A stretch of 64,000 bases of DNA, taken from NCBI RefSeq assembly GCF_029215985.1, contig NZ_JAEMVC010000006.1, positions 1-64,000 of the forward strand. Direction: 5' to 3'. Every line of letters starts with the position of its first letter. Positions within the stretch are counted from its first letter, which is position 1. This DNA is from Sulfurimonas sp. SAG-AH-194-C21. GTDB lineage: Bacteria; Campylobacterota; Campylobacteria; Campylobacterales; Sulfurimonadaceae. Made by a program: the position numbers and the translations under genes. Of the stretch, positions 53,517 through 61,997 are shown one piece after another. The notes beneath the pieces are model-generated. The model searched no databases, had not been told where the DNA came from, and worked only from the letters and a program-made list of their open reading frames with translations.

Positions 53517-53948
53517 ATGTACACAGTATATCTAGCCGGGGAAATTCACTCTAATTGGAGAGAAGAAATTATTATGGCTTGTAAAGATTTTGATCTTGAG
53601 TTTCTTACACCTGAACATGACCATGATAGTAGTGACCATGTAGGGAAAAATGTACTCCAAGATCAAGGTAGTGACTTTCATAACGACCATATAAGTGCAA
53701 AAATCAATTCTATGAGAAGTCATACTTACATAAAAAGAGCCGACATAGTTGTAGTGAAGTTTGGACCAAAGTATAAGCAATGGAATGCGGCGTTTGATGC
53801 TGGATTTGCTACTGCACTTGGTAAAAAACTCATTGTTATTCACCCTGATGAGTTTATTCATGCCTTAAAAGAGATTGACGGGGCTGCTTCTGCAGTTGTA
53901 AACTCTGAGTCACAAGTTGTAGGGATCCTCAAACATTTAATTAGATAA
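53517..53948 (+). CDS. YtoQ-family protein
   Basis: A 143-aa protein that I recognise as YtoQ (starts YTVYLAGEIHSNWREEI, then EFLTPEHDHDSSDHVG, later FDAGFATALGKKLIVIHPDE). It has the look of nucleoside 2-deoxyribosyltransferase-like folds: glycine-rich start and late Asp/Glu. Function is not established. It runs toward the H1-like gene, with a hairpin between them. Confidence 0.82.
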   Translation: MYTVYLAGEIHSNWREEIIMACKDFDLEFLTPEHDHDSSDHVGKNVLQDQGSDFHNDHISAKINSMRSHTYIKRADIVVVKFGPKYKQWNAAFDAGFATALGKKLIVIHPDEFIHALKEIDGAASAVVNSESQVVGILKHLIR

Positions 53949-53960
53949 CTCCTATACTAT

Positions 53961-54047
53961 ATGAAGGTGTCTATTGTAGAAAAAGGTAAAGATGTTCAAA
54001 AGTCTGCTAAAAAAGGACATCATTACAATGTCCTTTTAAAAATCTAA
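53961..54047 (+). pseudogene. Diverged, cut-short copy of the 33-aa basic gene (56685)
   Basis: The sequence CTATACTATATGAAGGTGTC...AAAAAGGTAAAGATGTTCAAAAGTCTGCTAAAAAAG aligns closely with the start of the gene at 56685 (CTATATTATACGAAGGAGTC...). It has an open frame of 28 aa (MKVSIVEKGKDVQKSAKKG...), but the native ATG is altered, the RBS (GGAGT) is now GGTGT, and the 3' part is replaced by a terminator hairpin. It is most likely a remnant of a duplication. Confidence 0.65.
54011..54037. terminator. Bidirectional hairpin terminator between ytoQ and H1-like gene
   Basis: Perfect 10-bp stem AAAAGGACAT / ATGTCCTTTT with a 7-nt loop. T-rich stretches follow on both strands (TTTT and TTTTTT), so it can stop transcription from both sides. 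Confidence 0.8.
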
Positions 54048-54050
54048 AAA

Positions 54051-54278
54051 CTATTTTTTCTTCGTTGCTTTTTTAGGTGTTGGAGCTTTTTTTACTACTT
54101 TTTTTGCTACTTTCTTAACATCTTTTTTTGCAGTAGGTTTCTTTTTTGTTGCAGTTTTTACAATTTTCTTTGTTACTTTCTTTGCTGTATTTTTTGCAAT
54201 ACTTTTTTTTGCTACTGCTTTTGTTACCGCTTTTTTAGCTACTAATTTCACTACTTTCTTTTTTAATACTTTTGCCAT
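54051..54278 (-). CDS. Lysine/alanine-rich histone H1-like protein
   Basis: A 75-aa protein made almost only of Lys, Ala, Val, Thr (KKVVKLVAKKAVTKAVAKK, ending KKAPTPKKATKKK), like histone H1 C-terminal tails and bacterial H1-like proteins. It should bind DNA or RNA non-specifically and may compact the nucleoid. A clear AAAGGAGTCC RBS precedes the ATG. Confidence 0.8.
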   Translation of the reverse strand: MAKVLKKKVVKLVAKKAVTKAVAKKSIAKNTAKKVTKKIVKTATKKKPTAKKDVKKVAKKVVKKAPTPKKATKKK

Positions 54279-54414
54279 AATATGGACTCCTTTAAATTGA
54301 CTAAACTGATTATAAGCTTATTAATATTCTTTGTCAACAATATCTGTCACCATTATGTAATAGACTAGTAACGCATAGAGCCTATAATTTTTCATCTATT
54401 TTAGAAGGAATAAA

Positions 54415-56127
54415 ATGATTGATATAGAGATGATGATTAAAAAGAAGTATCCAAAACTTCAAAATAACAAGATTATTAAAGGTGCAATCAAAAAGTTTTC
54501 TAATGCGATTGTACACCAAAGTGAAATCAACAATTTTATAGAAGACAACTCTCACTTAGGTGCTTTTGAGTTTATAGACAATGCACTTGAAGAACTAAAC
54601 TTCAGCTATACAACCTCCAGTTCAGATATAGAAAATATTCCAGCGACTGGTAGGGTTGTCATAGTTTCTAATCATCCTCTTGGAGGACTTGATGCGTTTG
54701 CTCTTATCAAGCTCATTCGGTCTATCAGGAGTGATATAAAAATTGTTGCTAATGACTTTTTAACTGCCATTTCTCCTCTAAAAGAAATTATCATAAACAT
54801 TAATAGCTTTAAAAACAGACAAGATAAAGCATCTATACATAAGATATATGAATCCCTTCATGCAGAAGAAGCTCTTATAATATTTCCAGCAGGGGAAGTA
54901 AGTCGGGCTCGACCATCAGGTATAAAAGATGGTGCATGGAAAAAAAGTTTTTTAAAGTTTGCATCAAAAACTGATGCTCCAATTCTTCCTGTATTTATAG
55001 GTGGAAAAAACTCAACTACTTTTTACTCTGTCTCAGCACTCAACAAAAAGCTCTCCATCCTTTTACTTGCAAATGAGATGTTTTTACAAAAAAACAAAGA
55101 AATTAATATAATTGTTGGTGAAATCATTCCAAAAGAAAACATTCAACCAAAGTCTATTCAAAAAGAGACGCTTGTTAAACTATATAAAAAACATACCTAC
55201 GGTTTAAGAAAAGGAAAAAGCTTATTTCAAACACAAAAGCCAATTGCCTTAGCTGAAGATAGACGAAGTCTAAAAAAAGAGTTAAAAGAGTCTGAACTTT
55301 TAGGTGCTACAAAAGATGGTAAAAAGATCTACCTATATGAATGGTCAAAAAACAACTCTAGTGTTTTAAATGAGCTTGGAAGACTCAGAGAACTCTCCTT
55401 TAGAAAAGTAGGAGAGGGTATTAACAAAAAACGCGATATTGACAAATATGATAGATACTATAAACACATCATTCTTTGGGATAATGAAGACTTAGAAATT
55501 GTGGGAGCTTACAGAATAGGTGTTGTGAGTGAAATAGTAGAGAGTTTATCTCCTAATGCACTCTATACAAATTCTCTTTTTGATTACACAAAAAGATTTG
55601 ATAAGTACTTAGACAACACCATAGAGTTAGGACGTAGTTTTGTGCAACCAAAGTACTGGGGAAGTCGGGCATTAGACTACTTATGGCAGGGAATTGGTGC
55701 ATATTTAAGTACCTACCCTAATATAAAATACCTCTTAGGTCCAGTAAGTATTAGTGGCGTTTACCCAACACTAGTCAAAGATATGATTTTATACTTTTAC
55801 AGCACTTATTTTGGAGATATCAGTAAAATCGTACTTGCAAGACAGCCTTATGTACTTACTCTTGAAAATACTAACCTCACCAGATTTATATCTGAGCTTA
55901 AACATGATGATTATAAACATGACTTTAAAGTACTCAAAAAATCTTTATCTCTTTTAGGGTTTAGCATTCCAACTATGTATAAACAGTATAGTGATTTATG
56001 TGAGGATAAAGGTGTAAAATTCTGTGCTTATAATATTGATAAAGAGTTTTCAAACTGTATTGATAGTTTCATAATTTTAGAGGTTGATAAGATTAAACCT
56101 AAGCAACGCCAGCGATATTTTTTGTAA
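54415..56127 (+). CDS. OlsF-like bifunctional acyltransferase (PlsC-type plus GNAT-type)
   Basis: A 570-aa protein with two parts. The N-terminal about 270 residues are a lysophospholipid acyltransferase: VSNHPLGGLDAF (HX5D form), FPAGEVSRARPSG and LPVFIGGKNS. The C-terminal about 290 are a GNAT/hemolysin-type N-acyltransferase with LGRSFVQPKYWGSRALDYLWQGI and LLGPVSISGVYP. This layout matches OlsF, which makes ornithine lipids in two steps from ornithine and acyl-ACP and is known from some Campylobacterota. Single-gene unit with AGAAGGAATAAA as RBS. Confidence 0.82.
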   Translation: MIDIEMMIKKKYPKLQNNKIIKGAIKKFSNAIVHQSEINNFIEDNSHLGAFEFIDNALEELNFSYTTSSSDIENIPATGRVVIVSNHPLGGLDAFALIKLIRSIRSDIKIVANDFLTAISPLKEIIININSFKNRQDKASIHKIYESLHAEEALIIFPAGEVSRARPSGIKDGAWKKSFLKFASKTDAPILPVFIGGKNSTTFYSVSALNKKLSILLLANEMFLQKNKEINIIVGEIIPKENIQPKSIQKETLVKLYKKHTYGLRKGKSLFQTQKPIALAEDRRSLKKELKESELLGATKDGKKIYLYEWSKNNSSVLNELGRLRELSFRKVGEGINKKRDIDKYDRYYKHIILWDNEDLEIVGAYRIGVVSEIVESLSPNALYTNSLFDYTKRFDKYLDNTIELGRSFVQPKYWGSRALDYLWQGIGAYLSTYPNIKYLLGPVSISGVYPTLVKDMILYFYSTYFGDISKIVLARQPYVLTLENTNLTRFISELKHDDYKHDFKVLKKSLSLLGFSIPTMYKQYSDLCEDKGVKFCAYNIDKEFSNCIDSFIILEVDKIKPKQRQRYFL

Positions 56128-56198
56128 CACTTTCTTGACATATATCATGATTAACATTATATGTTTATGCTAAACTATACAAAATAAAGGGGATTACA

Positions 56199-56630
56199 AT
56201 GGGACTAATATATGCAGAACAAGTTGAAGAAATGGATGTTGAGGAGATGCAAGAGACACATGAAAATGAGATACAAATTTTAAATGACATTGATAAGCTT
56301 GCTACACAGTGTCAAATACAAAAAACACCTACTGATGCACTAGAAGCAAAACTTCATGAGTATGTTGACCATGTAACAAAGCACTTTGCCAATGAAGAAC
56401 GCCTCATGCAAAAGTATAACTTTCCAAAGTATGAGATGCATAAAACAGCACATGATATCTTTTTATCAGATTTGGAGCATAGTAGTAGAGAGTGGAGAAA
56501 GTATGGAGACTTTAAAAAGATTCTTAACTTTATACGTAAAACACCTGAATGGATTGTTCTACATGTAAATTCAGTTGATGCTCCAACAGCTACTTATCTT
56601 GCTCAAAAGATGCAAATTGAGACCGATTAA
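56199..56630 (+). CDS. Bacteriohemerythrin-family protein
   Basis: A 143-aa four-helix protein with the non-heme diiron ligands: THENE, HVTKHFANEERLM (HxxxE), YEMHKTAHDIF (HxxxH) and LHVNSVDAPTA (HxxxxD). It binds oxygen or senses it in the cytoplasm. It is an isolated gene, ending about 55 bp before the 33-aa basic gene. Confidence 0.88.
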   Translation: MGLIYAEQVEEMDVEEMQETHENEIQILNDIDKLATQCQIQKTPTDALEAKLHEYVDHVTKHFANEERLMQKYNFPKYEMHKTAHDIFLSDLEHSSREWRKYGDFKKILNFIRKTPEWIVLHVNSVDAPTATYLAQKMQIETD

Positions 56631-56684
56631 ATAAAGATTACGATACAATTAATGAATCTACTATATTATACGAAGGAGTCCATT

Positions 56685-56786
56685 ATGGCAAAAGGTCAAG
56701 ATAGTCAAAAGTCTGCTAAAAAAGCACCCACTAGAACTTTAAAAGAAAAAAGAGAAGACAAAAAAGCTAAAAAAGCAGGAAAATAA
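56685..56786 (+). CDS. 33-aa very basic protein (not in ORF track)
   Basis: Reading after the hemerythrin gene gives MAKGQDSQKSAKKAPTRTLK then EKREDKKAKKAGK. A strong AAGGAGTCC lies 5 nt before the ATG. One third of its residues are Lys. A damaged copy occurs at 53961. Its 5' sequence (cgaaggagtccattATGGCAAAAG) resembles the start of the H1-like gene, so the two may be related small nucleic-acid-binding proteins. Confidence 0.75.
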   Translation: MAKGQDSQKSAKKAPTRTLKEKREDKKAKKAGK

Positions 56787-56830
56787 TAGTATCACTGTCT
56801 CTTTATGAGACATATACTTAACTTCGTACT

Positions 56831-57016
56831 TTAGAGTACTAGATAGTCCTCTTCACATGTTTCATAACTTATCTCATAATCATTAGAATCACTATTTGAT
56901 TTTTCTTCATACTCAAAATCACCATCGTAATCATCGTCGTATTCATATACATATGCATATTCTCTAGTGCTGTTAAACTCTTCATCATCCTTGGTGTGGT
57001 CAATATAAACTAACAT
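56831..57016 (-). CDS. 61-aa very acidic protein
   Basis: A 61-aa protein rich in Asp, Glu, Tyr and Ser (YVYEYDDDYDGDFEYEEKSNSD). AAAGGAT lies 7 nt before the ATG. It has no motif I know. Its partner might be the 33-aa basic or H1-like proteins, by charge only. Small hairpins (TGTCTC/GAGACA) separate it from the 33-aa gene. Confidence 0.55.
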   Translation of the reverse strand: MLVYIDHTKDDEEFNSTREYAYVYEYDDDYDGDFEYEEKSNSDSNDYEISYETCEEDYLVL

Positions 57017-57144
57017 GATAAATCCTTTTATCTATAAGTTAAACTATATCTATATCGTACTTTATGAAAATTTCTTAAAATTATAATCGTTCTAAGTTGC
57101 TAAATAATTATGTTAGACTTCAATAAACTATAAAAAGGTTTGTC

Positions 57145-57696
57145 ATGAAAAACTCTTCACAGGGTCTCCCCGGGTGTGAGGGCGAACATATACTGCAAAA
57201 AAAGTACAACAAGCAAGAGAGTGCTAAAAGGTTCTATGATAAAGAAGTCTATCCATATATAACTGATGTTATGAAAGACTTTATCAACAAACAAACCATG
57301 CTCTTTATCGCGACTTCAGACAAAAATGGAGAGAGTGATAGCTCTTTTAGAAGTGGTCAAGAGGGTTTTGTAACTGTACTGAGTAAGGAGAAGCTCATAT
57401 ACCCTGAGTTTAATGGGAATGGTGTCATGGCCTCCCTTGGAAACATCTCAGAAAATGGACATATAGGAATGCTCTTTATTGACTTTTTTGATACTTTAAC
57501 AGGTTTACATATAAATGGAAAAGCTACAATAGTAGACGCACAAGAGTTTGATACACATCTTACTAAAAAAGAGTGTTTAGAAGTCTCTCAAGCTATTAAA
57601 CTACTAACTCAAGTGCAGATTACTTGGATTTTAGTTGAAGTAGAAGAGGCTTATATCCATTGTTCAAAAAACATACCCAAATTACAAAAAGAATAG
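57145..57696 (+). CDS. Pyridoxamine-phosphate-oxidase-like FMN-binding protein
   Basis: A 183-aa protein with a split-barrel PNPOx pattern: FINKQTMLFIATSDKNGESDSSFRSG, LIYPEFNGNGVMASLGNISENGHIGMLFIDF and LHINGKATIVD. These often act as FMN or heme/F420-binding redox proteins. No substrate is shown. It is a single gene, upstream of the signalling cassette. Confidence 0.8.
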   Translation: MKNSSQGLPGCEGEHILQKKYNKQESAKRFYDKEVYPYITDVMKDFINKQTMLFIATSDKNGESDSSFRSGQEGFVTVLSKEKLIYPEFNGNGVMASLGNISENGHIGMLFIDFFDTLTGLHINGKATIVDAQEFDTHLTKKECLEVSQAIKLLTQVQITWILVEVEEAYIHCSKNIPKLQKE

Positions 57697-57783
57697 AAGT
57701 TTTTCTTATCTTTGATTATTAAGCTTAGCTTTTATTAAATATAGATAGTATATAATTAACTAAAAAAAACTAAAAGGCATACC

Positions 57784-58650
57784 ATGAATTCTATGAACTC
57801 TAAAATTATATCTCTACTGTTTTCATTTTTTTTCGTATCAAGCCTATATGCAAGTGAAGTAGAACACTTTTTTGTTGTGAGTGGTGTAGTAATCAACAGT
57901 GGAAACTCTAAAAAGATAGAAAATTTTATACAGATGCTAGAAGATAAGAGTGGTTATAAACTCAAACCATATTATGTACGTTCTTATGAGCACTTATCAC
58001 AAGTACTACAAGATAACCCAGATGCTCTAGCATGGACATGTGGTGCTCCTTATGTAGAAGATGCTATCAAAGATGGACAACAGCTTATAGCAGTACCACT
58101 TTATAAGGGAGTACCCACTTATAGTAGTTTTATCGTGAGTAGAAAAAGTGACCCAGGCAAAAGTATACTCGACTTTAAGTCTAAAATTTTTACCTACTCA
58201 GACCCTCGTTCAAACTCAGGTTTTGTTGCTCCTGCTTCAGAACTTCAAAAACACGGTTATAAAATAGGGACTTTTTTTAGTGTAGAAATTTATGCGGGTA
58301 TTCATGAAAAAAGTATCGAAGCAATTTATAGAGGTTTAGCCGATGTAGCTGCCATTGATGAATATGTTTGGATTGAGTACACCAAAACTCATCCACATCT
58401 TAAAGAACAGTTACATGTCATTCAAAAGATTGGTCCTTATGCGTTTACACCTATTGTAGCTGGAAAAGATGTAGATAAAAAAACTATTAAAAAACTACAA
58501 GAGGCATTAGTAGGTATGAGTAAAGTAGAACTACAGACATTTAAAAATGATTTTAATATGGATGGTTTTGTGATAAAAGATAAAACATTTTTTCAAAGTA
58601 TCAAAACAAATATGCTTGTAGTTGGAATTGACTTAGAAGTTGAGAAATAA
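57784..58650 (+). CDS. PhnD/PtxB-like periplasmic binding protein of a sensory cassette
   Basis: A 288-aa protein with a signal peptide (LLFSFFFVSSLYAS) and the fold of phosphate/phosphite/phosphonate binding proteins: ALAWTCGAPYVEDA, SSFIVSRKSDPG, IFTYSDPRSNSGFVAP and ADVAAIDEYVW. No ABC permease or ATPase gene is next to it; a histidine kinase begins 6 bp later. So it probably brings the signal to the kinase rather than feeding a transporter. Ligand unknown. Confidence 0.85.
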   Translation: MNSMNSKIISLLFSFFFVSSLYASEVEHFFVVSGVVINSGNSKKIENFIQMLEDKSGYKLKPYYVRSYEHLSQVLQDNPDALAWTCGAPYVEDAIKDGQQLIAVPLYKGVPTYSSFIVSRKSDPGKSILDFKSKIFTYSDPRSNSGFVAPASELQKHGYKIGTFFSVEIYAGIHEKSIEAIYRGLADVAAIDEYVWIEYTKTHPHLKEQLHVIQKIGPYAFTPIVAGKDVDKKTIKKLQEALVGMSKVELQTFKNDFNMDGFVIKDKTFFQSIKTNMLVVGIDLEVEK

Positions 58651-58656
58651 CAGCAT

Positions 58657-60279
58657 ATGAACTGGATACTCACTTCCTTTAAACGCCAAATAGTACTCAT
58701 ACTTTTTATATGTATGTTTGTACTTGGTTTTGGTTCAATCACAAAAAACTATTTTGATAGTAAAGAACAGTTAAATATGATTTTAGAGTCTCAAGTAATG
58801 CAACTTAACAATCGATTTGCACTCTCTATCTCTTCTAAAATATTTTATAATGAACTGTATGAAATCTCAGATGCTATTTTTAGCCTCTACGAGTACAACC
58901 ATAAAAGTGCTCAAGATTCTGGTGCACTTTTCCTTATAAAAGATATCGCTGTTGTTGATACAAAACAAAAAATTATAGGGCACTCTCATCCTAGGGAGTA
59001 CTTTATAGGTAGCACATATATAGAAGAGTTTGTTGGTATTGAAGGGAGCACTCAAGAGTACTATAATATTGACTGGAATAAAGAGCACACTAATCTTTAT
59101 ATTAAAACGCCACTCTATTCAGGATCCAAAGATATTATTGCTTACCTTTATATGAACATCGATCCTCTCTTTCTCAGTACTAAAGAAAAAGAAATTTTTA
59201 ATCAACTCTTTATTTTTGGAGCTGTTTTTATCCTACTTATAGTGTTTGTGAGTTTACTACTCGCAAGACTTATCGATAAACCCATAGATGAGATAATAGA
59301 AGGTTTAGAAGATATAGGCTCGGGAAATCTAAAGTTTACCTATAGTGTCCAAAGAAAAGATGAGTTTTATACACTTGCAAAAGTTTTACTCAGTGCTGAC
59401 AAAAGAATTTTAGAACAAAATGAGGAACTACTAGAGATTCAGACTACTCTTGAAGATATGGTTGATGAAAGAACAGCCGAATTAAACACAACACTTGATA
59501 ATCTACAAAAATTTCAAAAACAACTTGTTGAAACTGAGAAGATGTCAGCGTTAGGTTCACTTGTAGCAGGTGTAGCGCATGAAATTAACACACCTATTGG
59601 TGTGAGTCTTACAGGGATTACTTTTATAGAGAGTGAAACAAAAACTATACGAAAATCACTAGAAGATGAGACACTCGGTAAAAATGCACTCGCTGATTAC
59701 TTTGATACGGTCGTAACTATGTCTGGATCTATGCATTTAAGTCTACTGAGTGCCGCAAAACTTGTCCGTTCTTTCAAGCAAGTAGCTATTGATCAACATA
59801 CAGAAGATAAACGCCACTTTAATTTAAAAGATTATTGCAATGAAGTACTTGTTAGTTTAAATAATAAACTCAAATATGAGAAAGTTACAATCAAAAATGA
59901 GGTGCAAGCTAATATAGAGATACATTCTTATGCTGGGATTTTTTCACAAATCTTTACAAACTTTATCATGAACTCTTTAGTACATGCTTTTGATGAAACA
60001 ACTACGGACAATGAAGTAGTTTTACAAGGCTGGATTGAAGATGGTAGTCTGTATCTTATATATGAAGATAACGGAAAAGGTGTTGATGAGAAAAATATTA
60101 AAAAGATATTTGATCCTTTCTTTACAACCAAACTTGGTAAAGGTGGCTCAGGATTAGGACTAAACATAATTTATAACCTTATAGTCCATAAACTAAAAGG
60201 TGATGTATATTGTACCAATAAAGACAGAGGAATGACTATGACTATAACTATACCAATGCAGGAACTCACAAGTGAATGA
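58657..60279 (+). CDS. Sensor histidine kinase
   Basis: A 540-aa kinase: transmembrane helix 1 (IVLILFICMFVLGFGSI), periplasmic sensor of about 150 residues, helix 2 (LFIFGAVFILLIVFVSLLLA), HAMP (RLIDKPIDEIIEGLEDIGSGNL), coiled coil, H-box MSALGSLVAGVAHEINTPIGV, N-box and G-box DNGKGVDEKN, GGSGLGLNII. It should sense via the PhnD-like protein and pass phosphate to the next gene, with which it overlaps by 8 bp. Its core is related to the kinase at 28166. Confidence 0.93.
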   Translation: MNWILTSFKRQIVLILFICMFVLGFGSITKNYFDSKEQLNMILESQVMQLNNRFALSISSKIFYNELYEISDAIFSLYEYNHKSAQDSGALFLIKDIAVVDTKQKIIGHSHPREYFIGSTYIEEFVGIEGSTQEYYNIDWNKEHTNLYIKTPLYSGSKDIIAYLYMNIDPLFLSTKEKEIFNQLFIFGAVFILLIVFVSLLLARLIDKPIDEIIEGLEDIGSGNLKFTYSVQRKDEFYTLAKVLLSADKRILEQNEELLEIQTTLEDMVDERTAELNTTLDNLQKFQKQLVETEKMSALGSLVAGVAHEINTPIGVSLTGITFIESETKTIRKSLEDETLGKNALADYFDTVVTMSGSMHLSLLSAAKLVRSFKQVAIDQHTEDKRHFNLKDYCNEVLVSLNNKLKYEKVTIKNEVQANIEIHSYAGIFSQIFTNFIMNSLVHAFDETTTDNEVVLQGWIEDGSLYLIYEDNGKGVDEKNIKKIFDPFFTTKLGKGGSGLGLNIIYNLIVHKLKGDVYCTNKDRGMTMTITIPMQELTSE

Positions 60280-61972
60280 TGCACTTTTTTTAGTGGATGA
60301 TGTAAAAGCTACTGTTGAGAAGGGTAGCATTAAAATCCTTGTAGTAGATGATGAAGTCTCAATTCACACCATAACAATAGGTGCTTTAAAAAACAAACTT
60401 TTTGATGATAAAAAACTAGAGATATTAACTGCTTTAAGTGGGGCAGAGGCAAAACAAATTTTAAATGAACATGACGATATTCATCTAGCCCTCATTGATG
60501 TAGTGATGGAAACACCAGAGGCTGGACTTGAACTTGTCGAGTACATAAGAGATGAGTTGAAAAATGAGATGATTCGACTTGTTCTTCGTACAGGACAGCC
60601 TTCACAAGCACCAGAAGAGCATGTTATAAACCATTATGATATAAACGACTATAAAGAAAAAACAGAACTCACAGCACAAAAGCTTTATACTCTTGTCCGA
60701 ACTTCTATCAAGCAGTATCAGCAGTATCAAGCACTCAAAGATAGCAGAGATGTTATATATGAAAAGATGACTACGAGTGAGTTAACTAAACTACCAAACC
60801 GTATGAAACTTAACGAATCCCTAGATTCTGAGGGAAGAAAATCACTGATACTTGTTAATATAGATGATTTTAGTACCATAAACGAAACACAAGGTTTTAC
60901 TGTGGGAGACAGTCTGTTAAAGGACTTTGCTTCGTACTTAAACAATGAATTTACTAAAAGCATGAAAATATTTCATCTTCATAGTGATATTTTTGCTATT
61001 TTGTGTTTCAATGTCGATACGAAAGAGGTAGAAACTTGTATGCAGGATTTAAAACAAAAAATTTCTGGACATGTTTTTTGTATTGATAATCTGAACTTAC
61101 ATCTCACAGTAAGTCTTGGCATAGTACTCCACGAGAAGGGAAACCTCATACAAAAAGCAGAGTTTGCTATAAAAGAAGCGAGAAACTTAGGAAAAAATAA
61201 TGCTCAAATTTATACGGATGATTTAAATATAATTCGTACCATTCATGCGAATTCTAAGTGGACACAAAGACTACGAGAAGCTATAAAAGAAGATAAAATT
61301 CATGCCTATTTCCAAGCAATCAAAAACTATAAAACAGGTGAAGTCCAGAAGTATGAAGCCCTTGTGCGTTTGGAGTATGATGGAGAGATATATACCCCTT
61401 ATCATTTTATTGATGCCGCATTTTATAGTGGATTTATTTATGATATATTTAAAATTATGTTTAAGAAGACTTGTCAAAAGGCACAAGGCAATACATATGA
61501 GTTTAGTGTAAACATTAGTGAGTATGACTTAAAAGAAGAGAGTTTCTTTGAGTATGTTCAGACTACACTTAAAGAGCATAAAATAGATGCAGCTCGTATT
61601 AGTTTAGAAATTTTAGAGTATAAAAGTGTCTCCAACGATGAAAAGATTAAAAAACTCATTAATGACCTACATGATTTTGGGTTTAAAATCTCTATTGATG
61701 ATTTTGGAACACAGTGTTCAAACTTCTCACAACTTAATGATCTGCCAATTGACTTTATAAAAATTGATGGAAGTTTCATCAAAGACATAGTAAATAATGA
61801 AAACTCTCAAATTGTTTCAAGAACCATTATAGACTTTGCACGCCATAAAAAAATACCGGTAATAGCAGAATTTGTATGTGATGGTGATGTATATCAGTAT
61901 GTCAAAGATATTGGTGCTGACTATGCTCAGGGGTATTTTATCTCAGAGCCACAGCCTGAGCTTTTAAAGTAA
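60272..61972 (+). CDS. Response regulator with degenerate GGDEF and intact EAL domain
   Basis: A 566-aa protein: receiver (ILVVDDEVSIHT, Asp in LALIDVVMETPEA, LRTGQPSQAPEEHVI), then GGDEF region where the active motif is replaced by HSDIFAI, so cyclase activity is unlikely, then an EAL domain with YEALVRL, NISEYDL, EILE, IDDFGTQCSNF, KIDGSFI and QGYFISEP, all catalytic residues present. It should hydrolyse c-di-GMP under control of the kinase before it. The receiver is a paralogue of that at 26602. Confidence 0.92.
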   Translation: MNDALFLVDDVKATVEKGSIKILVVDDEVSIHTITIGALKNKLFDDKKLEILTALSGAEAKQILNEHDDIHLALIDVVMETPEAGLELVEYIRDELKNEMIRLVLRTGQPSQAPEEHVINHYDINDYKEKTELTAQKLYTLVRTSIKQYQQYQALKDSRDVIYEKMTTSELTKLPNRMKLNESLDSEGRKSLILVNIDDFSTINETQGFTVGDSLLKDFASYLNNEFTKSMKIFHLHSDIFAILCFNVDTKEVETCMQDLKQKISGHVFCIDNLNLHLTVSLGIVLHEKGNLIQKAEFAIKEARNLGKNNAQIYTDDLNIIRTIHANSKWTQRLREAIKEDKIHAYFQAIKNYKTGEVQKYEALVRLEYDGEIYTPYHFIDAAFYSGFIYDIFKIMFKKTCQKAQGNTYEFSVNISEYDLKEESFFEYVQTTLKEHKIDAARISLEILEYKSVSNDEKIKKLINDLHDFGFKISIDDFGTQCSNFSQLNDLPIDFIKIDGSFIKDIVNNENSQIVSRTIIDFARHKKIPVIAEFVCDGDVYQYVKDIGADYAQGYFISEPQPELLK

Positions 61973-61997
61973 GTAAACGCTGTGATATAATAAAAAC

